Of a stretch of DNA of 64,000 nt, positions 20,830-31,264 are shown piece by piece (the first letter of the stretch is position 1; each line of letters opens with the position of its first letter). The position numbers and the translations under genes are program-made. The stretch spans positions 2,412,001 through 2,476,000 of the forward strand of contig BROI01000001.1 of assembly GCA_027923505.1 (NCBI GenBank), read 5' to 3'. Origin of the DNA: Mayamaea pseudoterrestris (lineage: Eukaryota; Bacillariophyta; Bacillariophyceae; Sellaphorales; Sellaphoraceae). The notes beneath the pieces are model-generated. The model did not search any database, had not been told where the DNA came from, and worked only from the letters and a program-made list of their open reading frames with translations.

Positions 20830-23729
20830 TCTTGCTTGTTTGCTGCCGGATGATCTGTGCCTTGCTCAACCACTGTACCTTGTATATTCTTGTAATTTCC
20901 CTCGCACCATCATCTGTCCGTTCAATGCATTCGTCAATACATTCCGCCACAAGTCTATGTGATTGAGTCGCAGTCTTTTTCCCAAGCGTCTTGTAGAACT
21001 TGGTGTCACTCTTCCACCGTCTCATTCCGGCGAGCAAGCAAATTGAATTTGGTGCTTGCGACAAAATGTGAGCAAGAGCCAGCTCCAGCGGCTCGTGCAG
21101 GCACTCCCAGTACACGCAGTCGGATCCAATGACAAATAGCGGCAAGGCTGTATCGGCAAGCGTGTGCGACATGATGGCATGCAATGCTTGATTGGCGTGA
21201 GTAAGATTTCCCCACTCCAATGGTTGGACTTGGACGGCGTCTGGTCCCAACACAAACGAGTCCCTGTTCAAGGTGGTATTCGACTGCAAGAGAGGCAATG
21301 CTTCGACAAGATCCGTCAGTAAGACGCGTACTGGTAGTTGCGACGCAATCTCTAGTCCAGTAAGTCCGACGCCAGCGCCAAGTTCAAGAACCGACATTGG
21401 TAAACTGTCGTCGGCGTTTGACTGGCCAAAGAATTGTTCTCGATTGTCCAATATATAGACTGCAAGTTTCTGCGCCGCTGGCCAAAGCCTTTGCGCAATG
21501 GATCCTCCAAGTTGCTGCTGCTGAACTAGAACGTGCATGCACCGATGAGTCTGTAACATGTTGGATGGTACTGCCTCGGCATCAAGGTGCTCAATCTCGT
21601 CGAGTTGTTGCTTCTTCACACTGCAGCCGGATTCATCGCTCGATGATGATTTTGATCTGAATAGGGACCTGAATTCTACTCCCTCATCTGATGAGTCATC
21701 TAATTGTTCCATCGACGTGGTGAGATGGAGCTGATGAAGGGAAGAAGAAAAGGAAACGAATGATGGTCGATGAGAGGGCGGCGATGTTGATGGATCTTTC
21801 TGTCGCATCGTTACTTGTTTCTGTCGCATCGTCACTTGCTGACGTGACGAAACGCAGAGACTCGCGCAACCGAAGATCTGCGATCCGTGAAGTGTCGCAT
21901 GCAGGCCAAGCCAGCCGCATTGCCTCATGCAGATGCAGCAGCAGCCAGAGGAATCAAGTATATGTTGCAACAAGTCGACTCACATCTACATGTGGCCATC
22001 CCCGAATCGAAAGGTCTTTCCATCGCCGCAGTCTAGCGAAGCCAGCGATGGAAGTAAACCAATAGTGGAGGGACAAATTAATCCCCCAAGGCCAAGCGCT
22101 CCGCCCCTCGTGGCTGCAACTGCGGATGGCGAAGGAAACCAGACAGTTCCTACATCCATTCACGAAGACGACCATGAAGCCGTTATTGACTTGACGGAGC
22201 ATCAAGCTCCAAGTGTTGACGACGAGGAAGATGCCGACTATGTTCCAGAGTCTCTTCGATCCTTTGTCCAGCAGGCCAACAATCGCCTTTGGCAGGAAAC
22301 GCAAGGATTCTACTCGACCCTGCTTCCCCATTCGACGGATAGCCAAGACGCTGCGGAGGAGACGGATGCATCGGTGCCGAATCCGACGTTTTCTCCAGAT
22401 GCAAGCAACATTTATAACTCGCCGGCTGCGACGGTAGCGAAAAGTCACGCGTACGAAACGCCCACTATTGACTTGACCAACGTGCCGGAAACAATCAGCA
22501 CGCCGCCAGCTGCTGCGGCTACTATAATTAGTGATGATGATGGAACAAAGCCAGAACCGACAGCCTTATTTGCATCTCCACCGTCAAATGTTCAAGATGA
22601 CCAAAAACAAGAGACAGCTTCGCAGCCAGTTTTGTCAATTTCACACATTGGTGAGCTCGATGAGACCCAAGAGTCCATGCAACTGGAATCGTTCGGCGAC
22701 ACTGAAGGACAAAATATGTTGGCACCAGAGCAATTTGATTTGGACTCCTTGGAGTCTGATCTCGTTCAAGGAGAGAAGCAAGGTGACGAGATTGACGAAA
22801 GTTTGCCTTCAGATGAGGATCCGCCTGTTCCTTCGCCGTTGACCAATATAGTCTTGCCGAGTAGTATTGCTCCCGTCGATGCTCCACTGCCGCCGCCGGA
22901 CACTCTGAAAGATGAAGATGCGGCATTAGTTCCAGTCAAGGATCATCCGATGCCAGCCGAAACAGGAGTTGAAAGACATGCGCAAGCATCGCCAAAGATT
23001 GCCGGGCAAGCCAAAGTCCTTTTACCGGCGATTGTCAAGCAAGCCGGTGAATCTTGGCCAGCCGCGATGGGACCAGAAGTGTCACAGATGGAGTCACCAG
23101 CAGCAACCAAGGATGTAGTGACAGAAGATGAAGTGCACGAGTCGTCGTTAGGAGCGCAGCAGAAATCTTCTACGGGGAGTGCGGCTGCACCGGCCGCGGA
23201 CACGGAGAAAGCACCATCCATGTCTTTTTGGCAAAGAGTGACTCAGCCGGTTTTGCCATCTCAAGCAGAGAAGGATGTGAGTGTGGCTGAAGTTCAAACG
23301 TCAGCACAAGCGAGCTTTGCCTTGCCTGATCAGGTTCCTGTGGGAAATCCATTTAATCCGCCCACAACATTGGATGAAGAGCACGCTCTTTTTCCAGCAA
23401 AGTCTCAACCAGCCATTGCTTTCGAGCCTCAGAAGCATGTAGCTGGAGTAAGAGAGCAATCAATATCGCCGTCTGTAACTGCCCTTGAGGATGCTCAATT
23501 GCCCGAGACGAAACCGAATAGTACTCAAAATCAATCAGAATCGCAGCAAATTGTGAGAAATCCACCGGCGGCAAAGATAAATGTATCTGGTAAAGAAGCG
23601 GCGGCGTCGTTTTTGTTCGCTCCGGATGATAAATTTGACTTATCAAATGAGAAAATGAGCACCCCAACCTCGTCGCTGCAGCACCCACTGGCGCCACCTA
23701 CGGTCGCCTCGCGTGCGAAGGAACATGAG
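18888..23729 (+). repeat. 4842-bp tandem duplication, unit 1
   Basis: This block is repeated head to tail at 23730-28571 with an offset of 4842 throughout. I saw no mismatch on inspection. It contains the gyrA 3' two-thirds, the methyltransferase and the first 601 codons of the TPX2-like gene. The breakpoint shares only CG (18888-18889 and 28572-28573), i.e. 2-bp microhomology. Confidence 0.95.
20783..21712 (-). CDS. METTL21/FAM86-type methyltransferase, copy 1
   Basis: 309 residues from ATG 21712 (MEQLDDSSDEGVEF); an upstream in-frame ATG at 21973 would add 87 low-complexity residues. Rossmann methyltransferase signatures: VLELGAGVGLTGLEIA (SAM motif I), LLTDLVEALPLLQSN (motif II, acidic residue at strand end), QPLEWGN, and VIGSDCVYWE (post-motif D-x-VY). 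These are typical of the seven-strand protein-lysine methyltransferase group 16. Its substrate cannot be told. The N-terminus is Ser/Asp rich. Identical copy at 25625-26554. Confidence 0.8.
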   Translation of the reverse strand: MEQLDDSSDEGVEFRSLFRSKSSSSDESGCSVKKQQLDEIEHLDAEAVPSNMLQTHRCMHVLVQQQQLGGSIAQRLWPAAQKLAVYILDNREQFFGQSNADDSLPMSVLELGAGVGLTGLEIASQLPVRVLLTDLVEALPLLQSNTTLNRDSFVLGPDAVQVQPLEWGNLTHANQALHAIMSHTLADTALPLFVIGSDCVYWECLHEPLELALAHILSQAPNSICLLAGMRRWKSDTKFYKTLGKKTATQSHRLVAECIDECIERTDDGAREITRIYKVQWLSKAQIIRQQTSKTTSHHCQSPRTREHD

Positions 23730-23885
23730 CGGGGGCGGAACAGCTCTACAGCACTGGTAATGGAGGGATTGTCATGCGGGCAACCACTGAGATCGAAAAC
23801 GTGGTGGTTGGCAAAAAAGGGCAGTCGCGGAACGCAATCATCATTAAGGAACTGCCTTATCAAGTTAACAAGGCGGCACTGTTAG
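21927..23885 (+). pseudogene. 5' fragment of the TPX2-like gene fused out of frame to gyrA sequence
   Basis: The first 601 codons are identical to the intact gene at 26769. At 23730 the frame runs into duplicated gyrA DNA in the wrong frame, adds 51 unrelated residues (starting [12 protein letters not shown]) and stops at 23885. The fragment lacks the repeat and TPX2-motif regions, so it cannot do the job of the full gene. It keeps its presumed promoter and could be transcribed. Confidence 0.85.
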
Positions 23886-25671
23886 AGAAGATTGCTGCGC
23901 TCGTCAATGATAAGAAGCTGGATGGGATTGCTGACTTGCGAGATGAATCGGATCGAGACGGAATCCGCGTCGTCATTGAGCTCAAGCGCGACGCTGTCGC
24001 TGCCGTTGTGCTGAACAACCTCTACAAAAAGACGTCGCTGCAAAGCACTTTCAGCGGTAACTTTTTGGCTCTCATGTCGAATGGAGATGGAGCTACGAGT
24101 AGTCTGGTTCCACAACGGTTCACGCTTCGTCAAGCGCTCGACTGTTTTCTAGATTTTCGGTTCAGCACAATCCGAAAAAAGTCCAAGTTTCAGTTGTCCA
24201 AGGTTGAGAGTCGCTTGCACATTGTAGAGGGACTCTTGCTTGCCTTGGCAAAGGTTGACGAAGTCATTAAGATTGTACGATCCTCCCCGGATCCCAAGGT
24301 AGCTAAAGAGAAAGTGAAACAAATGCTTGGAGCGACAGAAGAGCAGACGGAATCGATACTAAGGTTGCAGCTTGGTCAGCTGACACGACTCAACAAGGGC
24401 AAGCTCGACGAAGAGAAGTCGGATCTTCTCGCTTCGCAGTCGGAATTGAAGAATTTATTGGACGTAGACAATGCGGTGTACGACGTAATGAAGGGCGAGT
24501 TTAAGGAATTGTCAACGAAGTTTGGGGTTGAGCGCAAGAGCAGAATAATGATCGAAGATGACGGAGAACTGTCTGAGATGGATTTGATACGCAACTCCCG
24601 CTCCGTAATTGTCGTGCTTCGTTCAGGCTATATTAAGCGCATGCCTCTAGGGACATTTGAAAGCCAAGGCCGAGGAACAAAGGGTAAGCGAGGAGCCTTT
24701 GACGGCGGTACGGGCGAGCAAGGTGACGAAATAGCACACTGCTTCACATGCAATGATCATGACACTCTTCTTATGGTCACCCAGAATGGTATTGCTCATG
24801 GCATTCGGGCCTATCAAATTCCGATTGGTAGCCGGACTGCTAAAGGCCAGGCTATTCCGTCTGTCTTGCCACTAGGAGCAGCCGATACGATTACAGCTGT
24901 GCTCCGTATTTCAGAATTTGTCGAAGATGTTTATCTTGTCTTGGCCACAGAGCATGGTTTTATCAAGCGCACACCAGTCAGTGCCTTTGGAAATATGACT
25001 GGACGAGGTCTGACAATTGCAACGCTGGAGGAAGGAGACAGTCTGAAATGGTGCCAACTATGTACTGATAATGGTTCAATTCTACTGGGAACAAAGAAAG
25101 GAATGGCAACGCGGTTTGCAGCATGTGCGTATTGCCGTTGAAATTACATTGTGTGACTATGCGTACTCCATAAAGCGATCTCTCACTTCCTGCTTCTCTA
25201 CTCTCAGCGGAAATACGCCCAACGGGACGAACTAGTCGCGGAGTGCAAGCAATGAAACTTCGGGAGGGCGACTCTATCGCCGACATGAACGTATTGGGTT
25301 GCGAGAAGAATACAAAGGGACCCATGTCCGACGCCCGCGACTTTGTGCTAGCTGTCACAGCCCAAGGCTTTGGCAAGCGCATTCCGCGATCCGACTTTCG
25401 CATTCAACATCGCGGAGGCAAGGGTGTCGTGGCAATCAAGTTTAAGAAGAATACCACCGATCAAGTTTGTGCGCTCGCAGCCGCTCGCGAGTCAGATGAG
25501 ATTCTCTTGATCACTGCCAAGGGCATTATTGTGCGGCAACAAGTATCCCAAATACCTGCTCAGAGTCGAACAGCGACTGGCGTTTTGGTGCAAAGACTCG
25601 ATGACGGCGATTACATTACCACCGTCAGTCGTGTTCCCGAGTACGAGGAGACTGACAATGATGCGACGTAG
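23730..25671 (+). pseudogene. gyrA: gyrA 3' fragment created by the duplication
   Basis: Identical to 18888-20829, including the intron (25125-25207). It lacks the presequence and the N-terminal breakage-reunion domain with the catalytic Tyr, and it has no promoter of its own except read-through from the fused TPX2-like fragment. It is not expected to give functional gyrase. Confidence 0.9.
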
Positions 25672-26554
25672 TCTTGCTTGTTTGCTGCCGGATGATCTGT
25701 GCCTTGCTCAACCACTGTACCTTGTATATTCTTGTAATTTCCCTCGCACCATCATCTGTCCGTTCAATGCATTCGTCAATACATTCCGCCACAAGTCTAT
25801 GTGATTGAGTCGCAGTCTTTTTCCCAAGCGTCTTGTAGAACTTGGTGTCACTCTTCCACCGTCTCATTCCGGCGAGCAAGCAAATTGAATTTGGTGCTTG
25901 CGACAAAATGTGAGCAAGAGCCAGCTCCAGCGGCTCGTGCAGGCACTCCCAGTACACGCAGTCGGATCCAATGACAAATAGCGGCAAGGCTGTATCGGCA
26001 AGCGTGTGCGACATGATGGCATGCAATGCTTGATTGGCGTGAGTAAGATTTCCCCACTCCAATGGTTGGACTTGGACGGCGTCTGGTCCCAACACAAACG
26101 AGTCCCTGTTCAAGGTGGTATTCGACTGCAAGAGAGGCAATGCTTCGACAAGATCCGTCAGTAAGACGCGTACTGGTAGTTGCGACGCAATCTCTAGTCC
26201 AGTAAGTCCGACGCCAGCGCCAAGTTCAAGAACCGACATTGGTAAACTGTCGTCGGCGTTTGACTGGCCAAAGAATTGTTCTCGATTGTCCAATATATAG
26301 ACTGCAAGTTTCTGCGCCGCTGGCCAAAGCCTTTGCGCAATGGATCCTCCAAGTTGCTGCTGCTGAACTAGAACGTGCATGCACCGATGAGTCTGTAACA
26401 TGTTGGATGGTACTGCCTCGGCATCAAGGTGCTCAATCTCGTCGAGTTGTTGCTTCTTCACACTGCAGCCGGATTCATCGCTCGATGATGATTTTGATCT
26501 GAATAGGGACCTGAATTCTACTCCCTCATCTGATGAGTCATCTAATTGTTCCAT
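25625..26554 (-). CDS. METTL21/FAM86-type methyltransferase, copy 2
   Basis: Duplicate of the gene at 20783-21712, with the same 309 residues. It retains the SAM motif VLELGAGVGLTG and the SDCVYWE post-motif. The whole upstream region is also duplicated, so both copies should be expressed alike and gene dosage is doubled, if the duplication is real and not an assembly error. Confidence 0.8.
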   Translation of the reverse strand: MEQLDDSSDEGVEFRSLFRSKSSSSDESGCSVKKQQLDEIEHLDAEAVPSNMLQTHRCMHVLVQQQQLGGSIAQRLWPAAQKLAVYILDNREQFFGQSNADDSLPMSVLELGAGVGLTGLEIASQLPVRVLLTDLVEALPLLQSNTTLNRDSFVLGPDAVQVQPLEWGNLTHANQALHAIMSHTLADTALPLFVIGSDCVYWECLHEPLELALAHILSQAPNSICLLAGMRRWKSDTKFYKTLGKKTATQSHRLVAECIDECIERTDDGAREITRIYKVQWLSKAQIIRQQTSKTTSHHCQSPRTREHD

Positions 26555-26768
26555 CGACGTGGTGAGATGGAGCTGATGAAGGGAAGAAGAAAAGGAAACG
26601 AATGATGGTCGATGAGAGGGCGGCGATGTTGATGGATCTTTCTGTCGCATCGTTACTTGTTTCTGTCGCATCGTCACTTGCTGACGTGACGAAACGCAGA
26701 GACTCGCGCAACCGAAGATCTGCGATCCGTGAAGTGTCGCATGCAGGCCAAGCCAGCCGCATTGCCTC

Positions 26769-29700
26769 ATGCAGATGCAGCAGCAGCCAGAGGAATCAAG
26801 TATATGTTGCAACAAGTCGACTCACATCTACATGTGGCCATCCCCGAATCGAAAGGTCTTTCCATCGCCGCAGTCTAGCGAAGCCAGCGATGGAAGTAAA
26901 CCAATAGTGGAGGGACAAATTAATCCCCCAAGGCCAAGCGCTCCGCCCCTCGTGGCTGCAACTGCGGATGGCGAAGGAAACCAGACAGTTCCTACATCCA
27001 TTCACGAAGACGACCATGAAGCCGTTATTGACTTGACGGAGCATCAAGCTCCAAGTGTTGACGACGAGGAAGATGCCGACTATGTTCCAGAGTCTCTTCG
27101 ATCCTTTGTCCAGCAGGCCAACAATCGCCTTTGGCAGGAAACGCAAGGATTCTACTCGACCCTGCTTCCCCATTCGACGGATAGCCAAGACGCTGCGGAG
27201 GAGACGGATGCATCGGTGCCGAATCCGACGTTTTCTCCAGATGCAAGCAACATTTATAACTCGCCGGCTGCGACGGTAGCGAAAAGTCACGCGTACGAAA
27301 CGCCCACTATTGACTTGACCAACGTGCCGGAAACAATCAGCACGCCGCCAGCTGCTGCGGCTACTATAATTAGTGATGATGATGGAACAAAGCCAGAACC
27401 GACAGCCTTATTTGCATCTCCACCGTCAAATGTTCAAGATGACCAAAAACAAGAGACAGCTTCGCAGCCAGTTTTGTCAATTTCACACATTGGTGAGCTC
27501 GATGAGACCCAAGAGTCCATGCAACTGGAATCGTTCGGCGACACTGAAGGACAAAATATGTTGGCACCAGAGCAATTTGATTTGGACTCCTTGGAGTCTG
27601 ATCTCGTTCAAGGAGAGAAGCAAGGTGACGAGATTGACGAAAGTTTGCCTTCAGATGAGGATCCGCCTGTTCCTTCGCCGTTGACCAATATAGTCTTGCC
27701 GAGTAGTATTGCTCCCGTCGATGCTCCACTGCCGCCGCCGGACACTCTGAAAGATGAAGATGCGGCATTAGTTCCAGTCAAGGATCATCCGATGCCAGCC
27801 GAAACAGGAGTTGAAAGACATGCGCAAGCATCGCCAAAGATTGCCGGGCAAGCCAAAGTCCTTTTACCGGCGATTGTCAAGCAAGCCGGTGAATCTTGGC
27901 CAGCCGCGATGGGACCAGAAGTGTCACAGATGGAGTCACCAGCAGCAACCAAGGATGTAGTGACAGAAGATGAAGTGCACGAGTCGTCGTTAGGAGCGCA
28001 GCAGAAATCTTCTACGGGGAGTGCGGCTGCACCGGCCGCGGACACGGAGAAAGCACCATCCATGTCTTTTTGGCAAAGAGTGACTCAGCCGGTTTTGCCA
28101 TCTCAAGCAGAGAAGGATGTGAGTGTGGCTGAAGTTCAAACGTCAGCACAAGCGAGCTTTGCCTTGCCTGATCAGGTTCCTGTGGGAAATCCATTTAATC
28201 CGCCCACAACATTGGATGAAGAGCACGCTCTTTTTCCAGCAAAGTCTCAACCAGCCATTGCTTTCGAGCCTCAGAAGCATGTAGCTGGAGTAAGAGAGCA
28301 ATCAATATCGCCGTCTGTAACTGCCCTTGAGGATGCTCAATTGCCCGAGACGAAACCGAATAGTACTCAAAATCAATCAGAATCGCAGCAAATTGTGAGA
28401 AATCCACCGGCGGCAAAGATAAATGTATCTGGTAAAGAAGCGGCGGCGTCGTTTTTGTTCGCTCCGGATGATAAATTTGACTTATCAAATGAGAAAATGA
28501 GCACCCCAACCTCGTCGCTGCAGCACCCACTGGCGCCACCTACGGTCGCCTCGCGTGCGAAGGAACATGAGCGTCCTCCGAGTGTCACTGAAGTGACTGC
28601 TTCATCATCGACGTCTCCACAATCGTCGGTCGCCAAACTTTCGTCAACCACAACAAAGCCAAATACTCCGTTAAATTCGCTCCAGCACCGACTGTCGCAA
28701 CCAACGACGGCGTCCAAAGCGAAGGAACATGATCATCGTGCGAAAATTGCTGTTTCTACAGAGCCACCTACCAAGTTTTTGAGCACAGATAGTATTGTGG
28801 CGAAGAAGGCTACGAACCCAGGAACGACAGCGATTTTGGACCGTCTCACTCAACCAACATCTGCATCCAAGGCGAAGGAGCTTGGGCATAACAAAAATAA
28901 CATCCATGAAACTGTCTTAGCGACTCAAGTTGCGTCTCACGAGACTGAAATAACAAAGGTAACGCATTCAGATGCAATAAAGAAGGTTGAGGATGCTGAG
29001 GCGAAAGCTCTAGCAACGTCGCCTCCAGATCGCTTATTGCAACCTACTGCAGCGTCGAAGGCGAAGCAGCATGCACCAATCGAGCATGTGCAAGATTCTT
29101 CCTTGTCTGTGACAGAATCTACGGTTGTTTCTACCACAGAACCGCCGAAATCGCCCGAGTTATTGACAAGAAAGTCAGTGTCTCCGTCATTGCATCTCTT
29201 GGATCGTTTGTCAAAGCCGACCTCAGCTTCGAAAGCCAAAGAGCGCGAACACACTTCACAGGTCTCACCAACAACTTCTGACGAAAAGTTAAGATTGAGA
29301 AAGGCTGCTCTAGCTCCTATTGATACGTCACTGTCGCCTGCTTCGCCAGCCTCGTCTCCAACAATCGTTGATCAGGTGACTCGACTGACGGCAGCGTCCA
29401 GTGACCATGCTGTTCGTGCTACATTAGAGCAATCGGCGCCTGAAAATGAGAGCAAAGGGGAAGTTCCACGGACTCCTTGTAAGTCGTCGGCGCCGGTTTC
29501 GATTGAAGCATTTCTGGGATCCACCCATGAACAGCCTTCACCGATTCAAACTGTAGCATCACCTGTAAGCCACGACACTGAGCGCTGCAGCAAGCAAGAA
29601 GTTTCGATGGCGACGCGACCAGATATGCCGAGACCAGCCTCCGACTCCGTTGTGAAGCCTGATTTGATTGCCGCCGGACCTCTTTCTACTGTAGGAGCGC

Positions 29701-31199
29701 GACGCATCGCGTTGAAAGGTAATGCTTCTATAACACCGGCAGCTGACCAGGCAGTCGCAGCAGCTCTAGCGAGAATTCGGCAGGTTAGACAAAAAGACAA
29801 GGCACTTCTGGGCAAGGAAAATGGAAAGCCCAGGTCCAAACCTCCGATGGGACGAATGTATTCAGCGAGGACACCGAATGTTCGGCAGCTTACCGTACCG
29901 AAGTCCCCTCATTTTGCGACAACGGCTAAACTAGGAGACTCGAAGCTACGAGCAAGAGATAGGCTGGCGGAGATGACATTTGCCCAAAGTACAGACCTTC
30001 TTCGGCGCGGTCTGCGCGATTCGAGTGTCTCATTCACTTCTGACGGCGTTGCTTCCACTAGACCAAGAACACTGACAGTTCCACAGTCGCCGAAATTTAC
30101 TATGACCGCAAAGTACGGAGAGAAGAGATTGTCTGCATCTCGCAACGGCCAAAATAAGGCCGCTCCTTCGTTGGCGCAAAGCGGTGAAGTTTTGGCCAGC
30201 CAGTTGCGCGTATTTGATCCGCCTTTGACGACCACGAGTGCGCGTCAGGTAACTCTTCCGGTATCGCCGAAGTTCCACTCAACGTCGAAGCGACACGAAA
30301 GACCCATGGCTGTGAATAACGAAGGCATCCAACCAGTACGTCAGTCGAGAGTATCCATGCCAAATGCGTCAATTAGACTGTCGACGAGGCCTGCACTGCT
30401 TCCATTTGGGAATAGCGTCACTGATACGGTGATAAATTCTGTATTCAAGGCCCGTCCGATGCCAAATTTTGGAAAGCATGCGTCTGTCGTCCGAATGGCT
30501 TCTAAAACTTCTTTTCGATCATTGACGGCACGAGATAAACAAATGTGTACTAGGTCAGATGACGGCACAGATGACGATATGGAGCAGAAAAGACCATTCA
30601 AGGCGAAACCATTGCCTTCGACTACATACCAACCAGAGCGCATTAAGAAACCTGCGAAGGCGCTGACCAAAGAATCGGCCGAGACAGCAACCAAGCCCTT
30701 TAATTTGAAATCAGCGAACCGACATGAGCAATATCAAGCGAAATTGCGCGAGAAATTAAGGGAACAAGAAGAGCAGGAAAAGGCTCAGCGCCAATTTCAT
30801 GCGAAGGAATTCAAGTGCCCTCCTGCTCCGGAGTCGCGAATCAAGTCGAGCAAGGCACCGACAACGCCTGCCCCATTTCAACTGGCCTCACTGGATCGAC
30901 ACGAGAAGTTTGAGTTAGAAACCAAGCAGAAGCTTGCCGACGAAGACGAAGAGATGCGGCGCTTGGCGAATTTCAAGGCGACTCCAGTACCCAAGTCTAC
31001 ATACGAATCCACAAATTCGCCGCCGCATGGACCGAAAGTTGAAGAAGAGAGACGCCGGAAAGAGATGTTACAAGATGACGAACGGAGGAGAGCTGCCAAT
31101 TTCAAAGCAAAACCTCTTCCAAAGACGACGTACAAGTACATTCCTATTTCGTCACCCAAACCACCAGAGAAAAGCAACAAGGCGCCGCAAACGTTATAG
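26769..31199 (+). CDS. TPX2-like microtubule-associated protein, 1476 residues
   Basis: Long, mostly disordered protein (ATG 26769; the later ATG at MWPSPNRKVF is an alternative). The first 580 residues are acidic and Pro/Ala/Ser rich. Nucleotides 28530-29250 encode five copies of a motif like DRLTQPTSASKAKE. At about 29885, 30065 and 30245 are three basic repeats of the form LTVPKSPHFATTAK. The C-terminal 230 residues have TPX2-type features: FKAKPLPSTTY, PFNLKSANRHEQYQAKLREK, PFQLASLDRHEKF, NFKATPVPKSTY and NFKAKPLPKTTY, separated by charged helices. TPX2 proteins bind microtubules and nucleate spindles; a spindle or cortical-microtubule role is inference. Divergent from the methyltransferase. 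The first 601 codons are duplicated upstream. Confidence 0.65.
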   Translation: MQMQQQPEESSICCNKSTHIYMWPSPNRKVFPSPQSSEASDGSKPIVEGQINPPRPSAPPLVAATADGEGNQTVPTSIHEDDHEAVIDLTEHQAPSVDDEEDADYVPESLRSFVQQANNRLWQETQGFYSTLLPHSTDSQDAAEETDASVPNPTFSPDASNIYNSPAATVAKSHAYETPTIDLTNVPETISTPPAAAATIISDDDGTKPEPTALFASPPSNVQDDQKQETASQPVLSISHIGELDETQESMQLESFGDTEGQNMLAPEQFDLDSLESDLVQGEKQGDEIDESLPSDEDPPVPSPLTNIVLPSSIAPVDAPLPPPDTLKDEDAALVPVKDHPMPAETGVERHAQASPKIAGQAKVLLPAIVKQAGESWPAAMGPEVSQMESPAATKDVVTEDEVHESSLGAQQKSSTGSAAAPAADTEKAPSMSFWQRVTQPVLPSQAEKDVSVAEVQTSAQASFALPDQVPVGNPFNPPTTLDEEHALFPAKSQPAIAFEPQKHVAGVREQSISPSVTALEDAQLPETKPNSTQNQSESQQIVRNPPAAKINVSGKEAAASFLFAPDDKFDLSNEKMSTPTSSLQHPLAPPTVASRAKEHERPPSVTEVTASSSTSPQSSVAKLSSTTTKPNTPLNSLQHRLSQPTTASKAKEHDHRAKIAVSTEPPTKFLSTDSIVAKKATNPGTTAILDRLTQPTSASKAKELGHNKNNIHETVLATQVASHETEITKVTHSDAIKKVEDAEAKALATSPPDRLLQPTAASKAKQHAPIEHVQDSSLSVTESTVVSTTEPPKSPELLTRKSVSPSLHLLDRLSKPTSASKAKEREHTSQVSPTTSDEKLRLRKAALAPIDTSLSPASPASSPTIVDQVTRLTAASSDHAVRATLEQSAPENESKGEVPRTPCKSSAPVSIEAFLGSTHEQPSPIQTVASPVSHDTERCSKQEVSMATRPDMPRPASDSVVKPDLIAAGPLSTVGARRIALKGNASITPAADQAVAAALARIRQVRQKDKALLGKENGKPRSKPPMGRMYSARTPNVRQLTVPKSPHFATTAKLGDSKLRARDRLAEMTFAQSTDLLRRGLRDSSVSFTSDGVASTRPRTLTVPQSPKFTMTAKYGEKRLSASRNGQNKAAPSLAQSGEVLASQLRVFDPPLTTTSARQVTLPVSPKFHSTSKRHERPMAVNNEGIQPVRQSRVSMPNASIRLSTRPALLPFGNSVTDTVINSVFKARPMPNFGKHASVVRMASKTSFRSLTARDKQMCTRSDDGTDDDMEQKRPFKAKPLPSTTYQPERIKKPAKALTKESAETATKPFNLKSANRHEQYQAKLREKLREQEEQEKAQRQFHAKEFKCPPAPESRIKSSKAPTTPAPFQLASLDRHEKFELETKQKLADEDEEMRRLANFKATPVPKSTYESTNSPPHGPKVEEERRRKEMLQDDERRRAANFKAKPLPKTTYKYIPISSPKPPEKSNKAPQTL

Positions 31200-31264
31200 C
31201 AAACTTCTGTAATTTTTTGGATTAGAAAATTTACAAGCAAACGCACATTCTAGCTCTTAGGAAA

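Larger units (their letters stand above)
23730..28571 (+). repeat. 4842-bp tandem duplication, unit 2
   Basis: Second copy of 18888-23729. Its left edge is the novel junction (TPX2-like codon 601 joined to gyrA codon ~314). Its right edge runs on into the intact TPX2-like gene. Confidence 0.95.
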
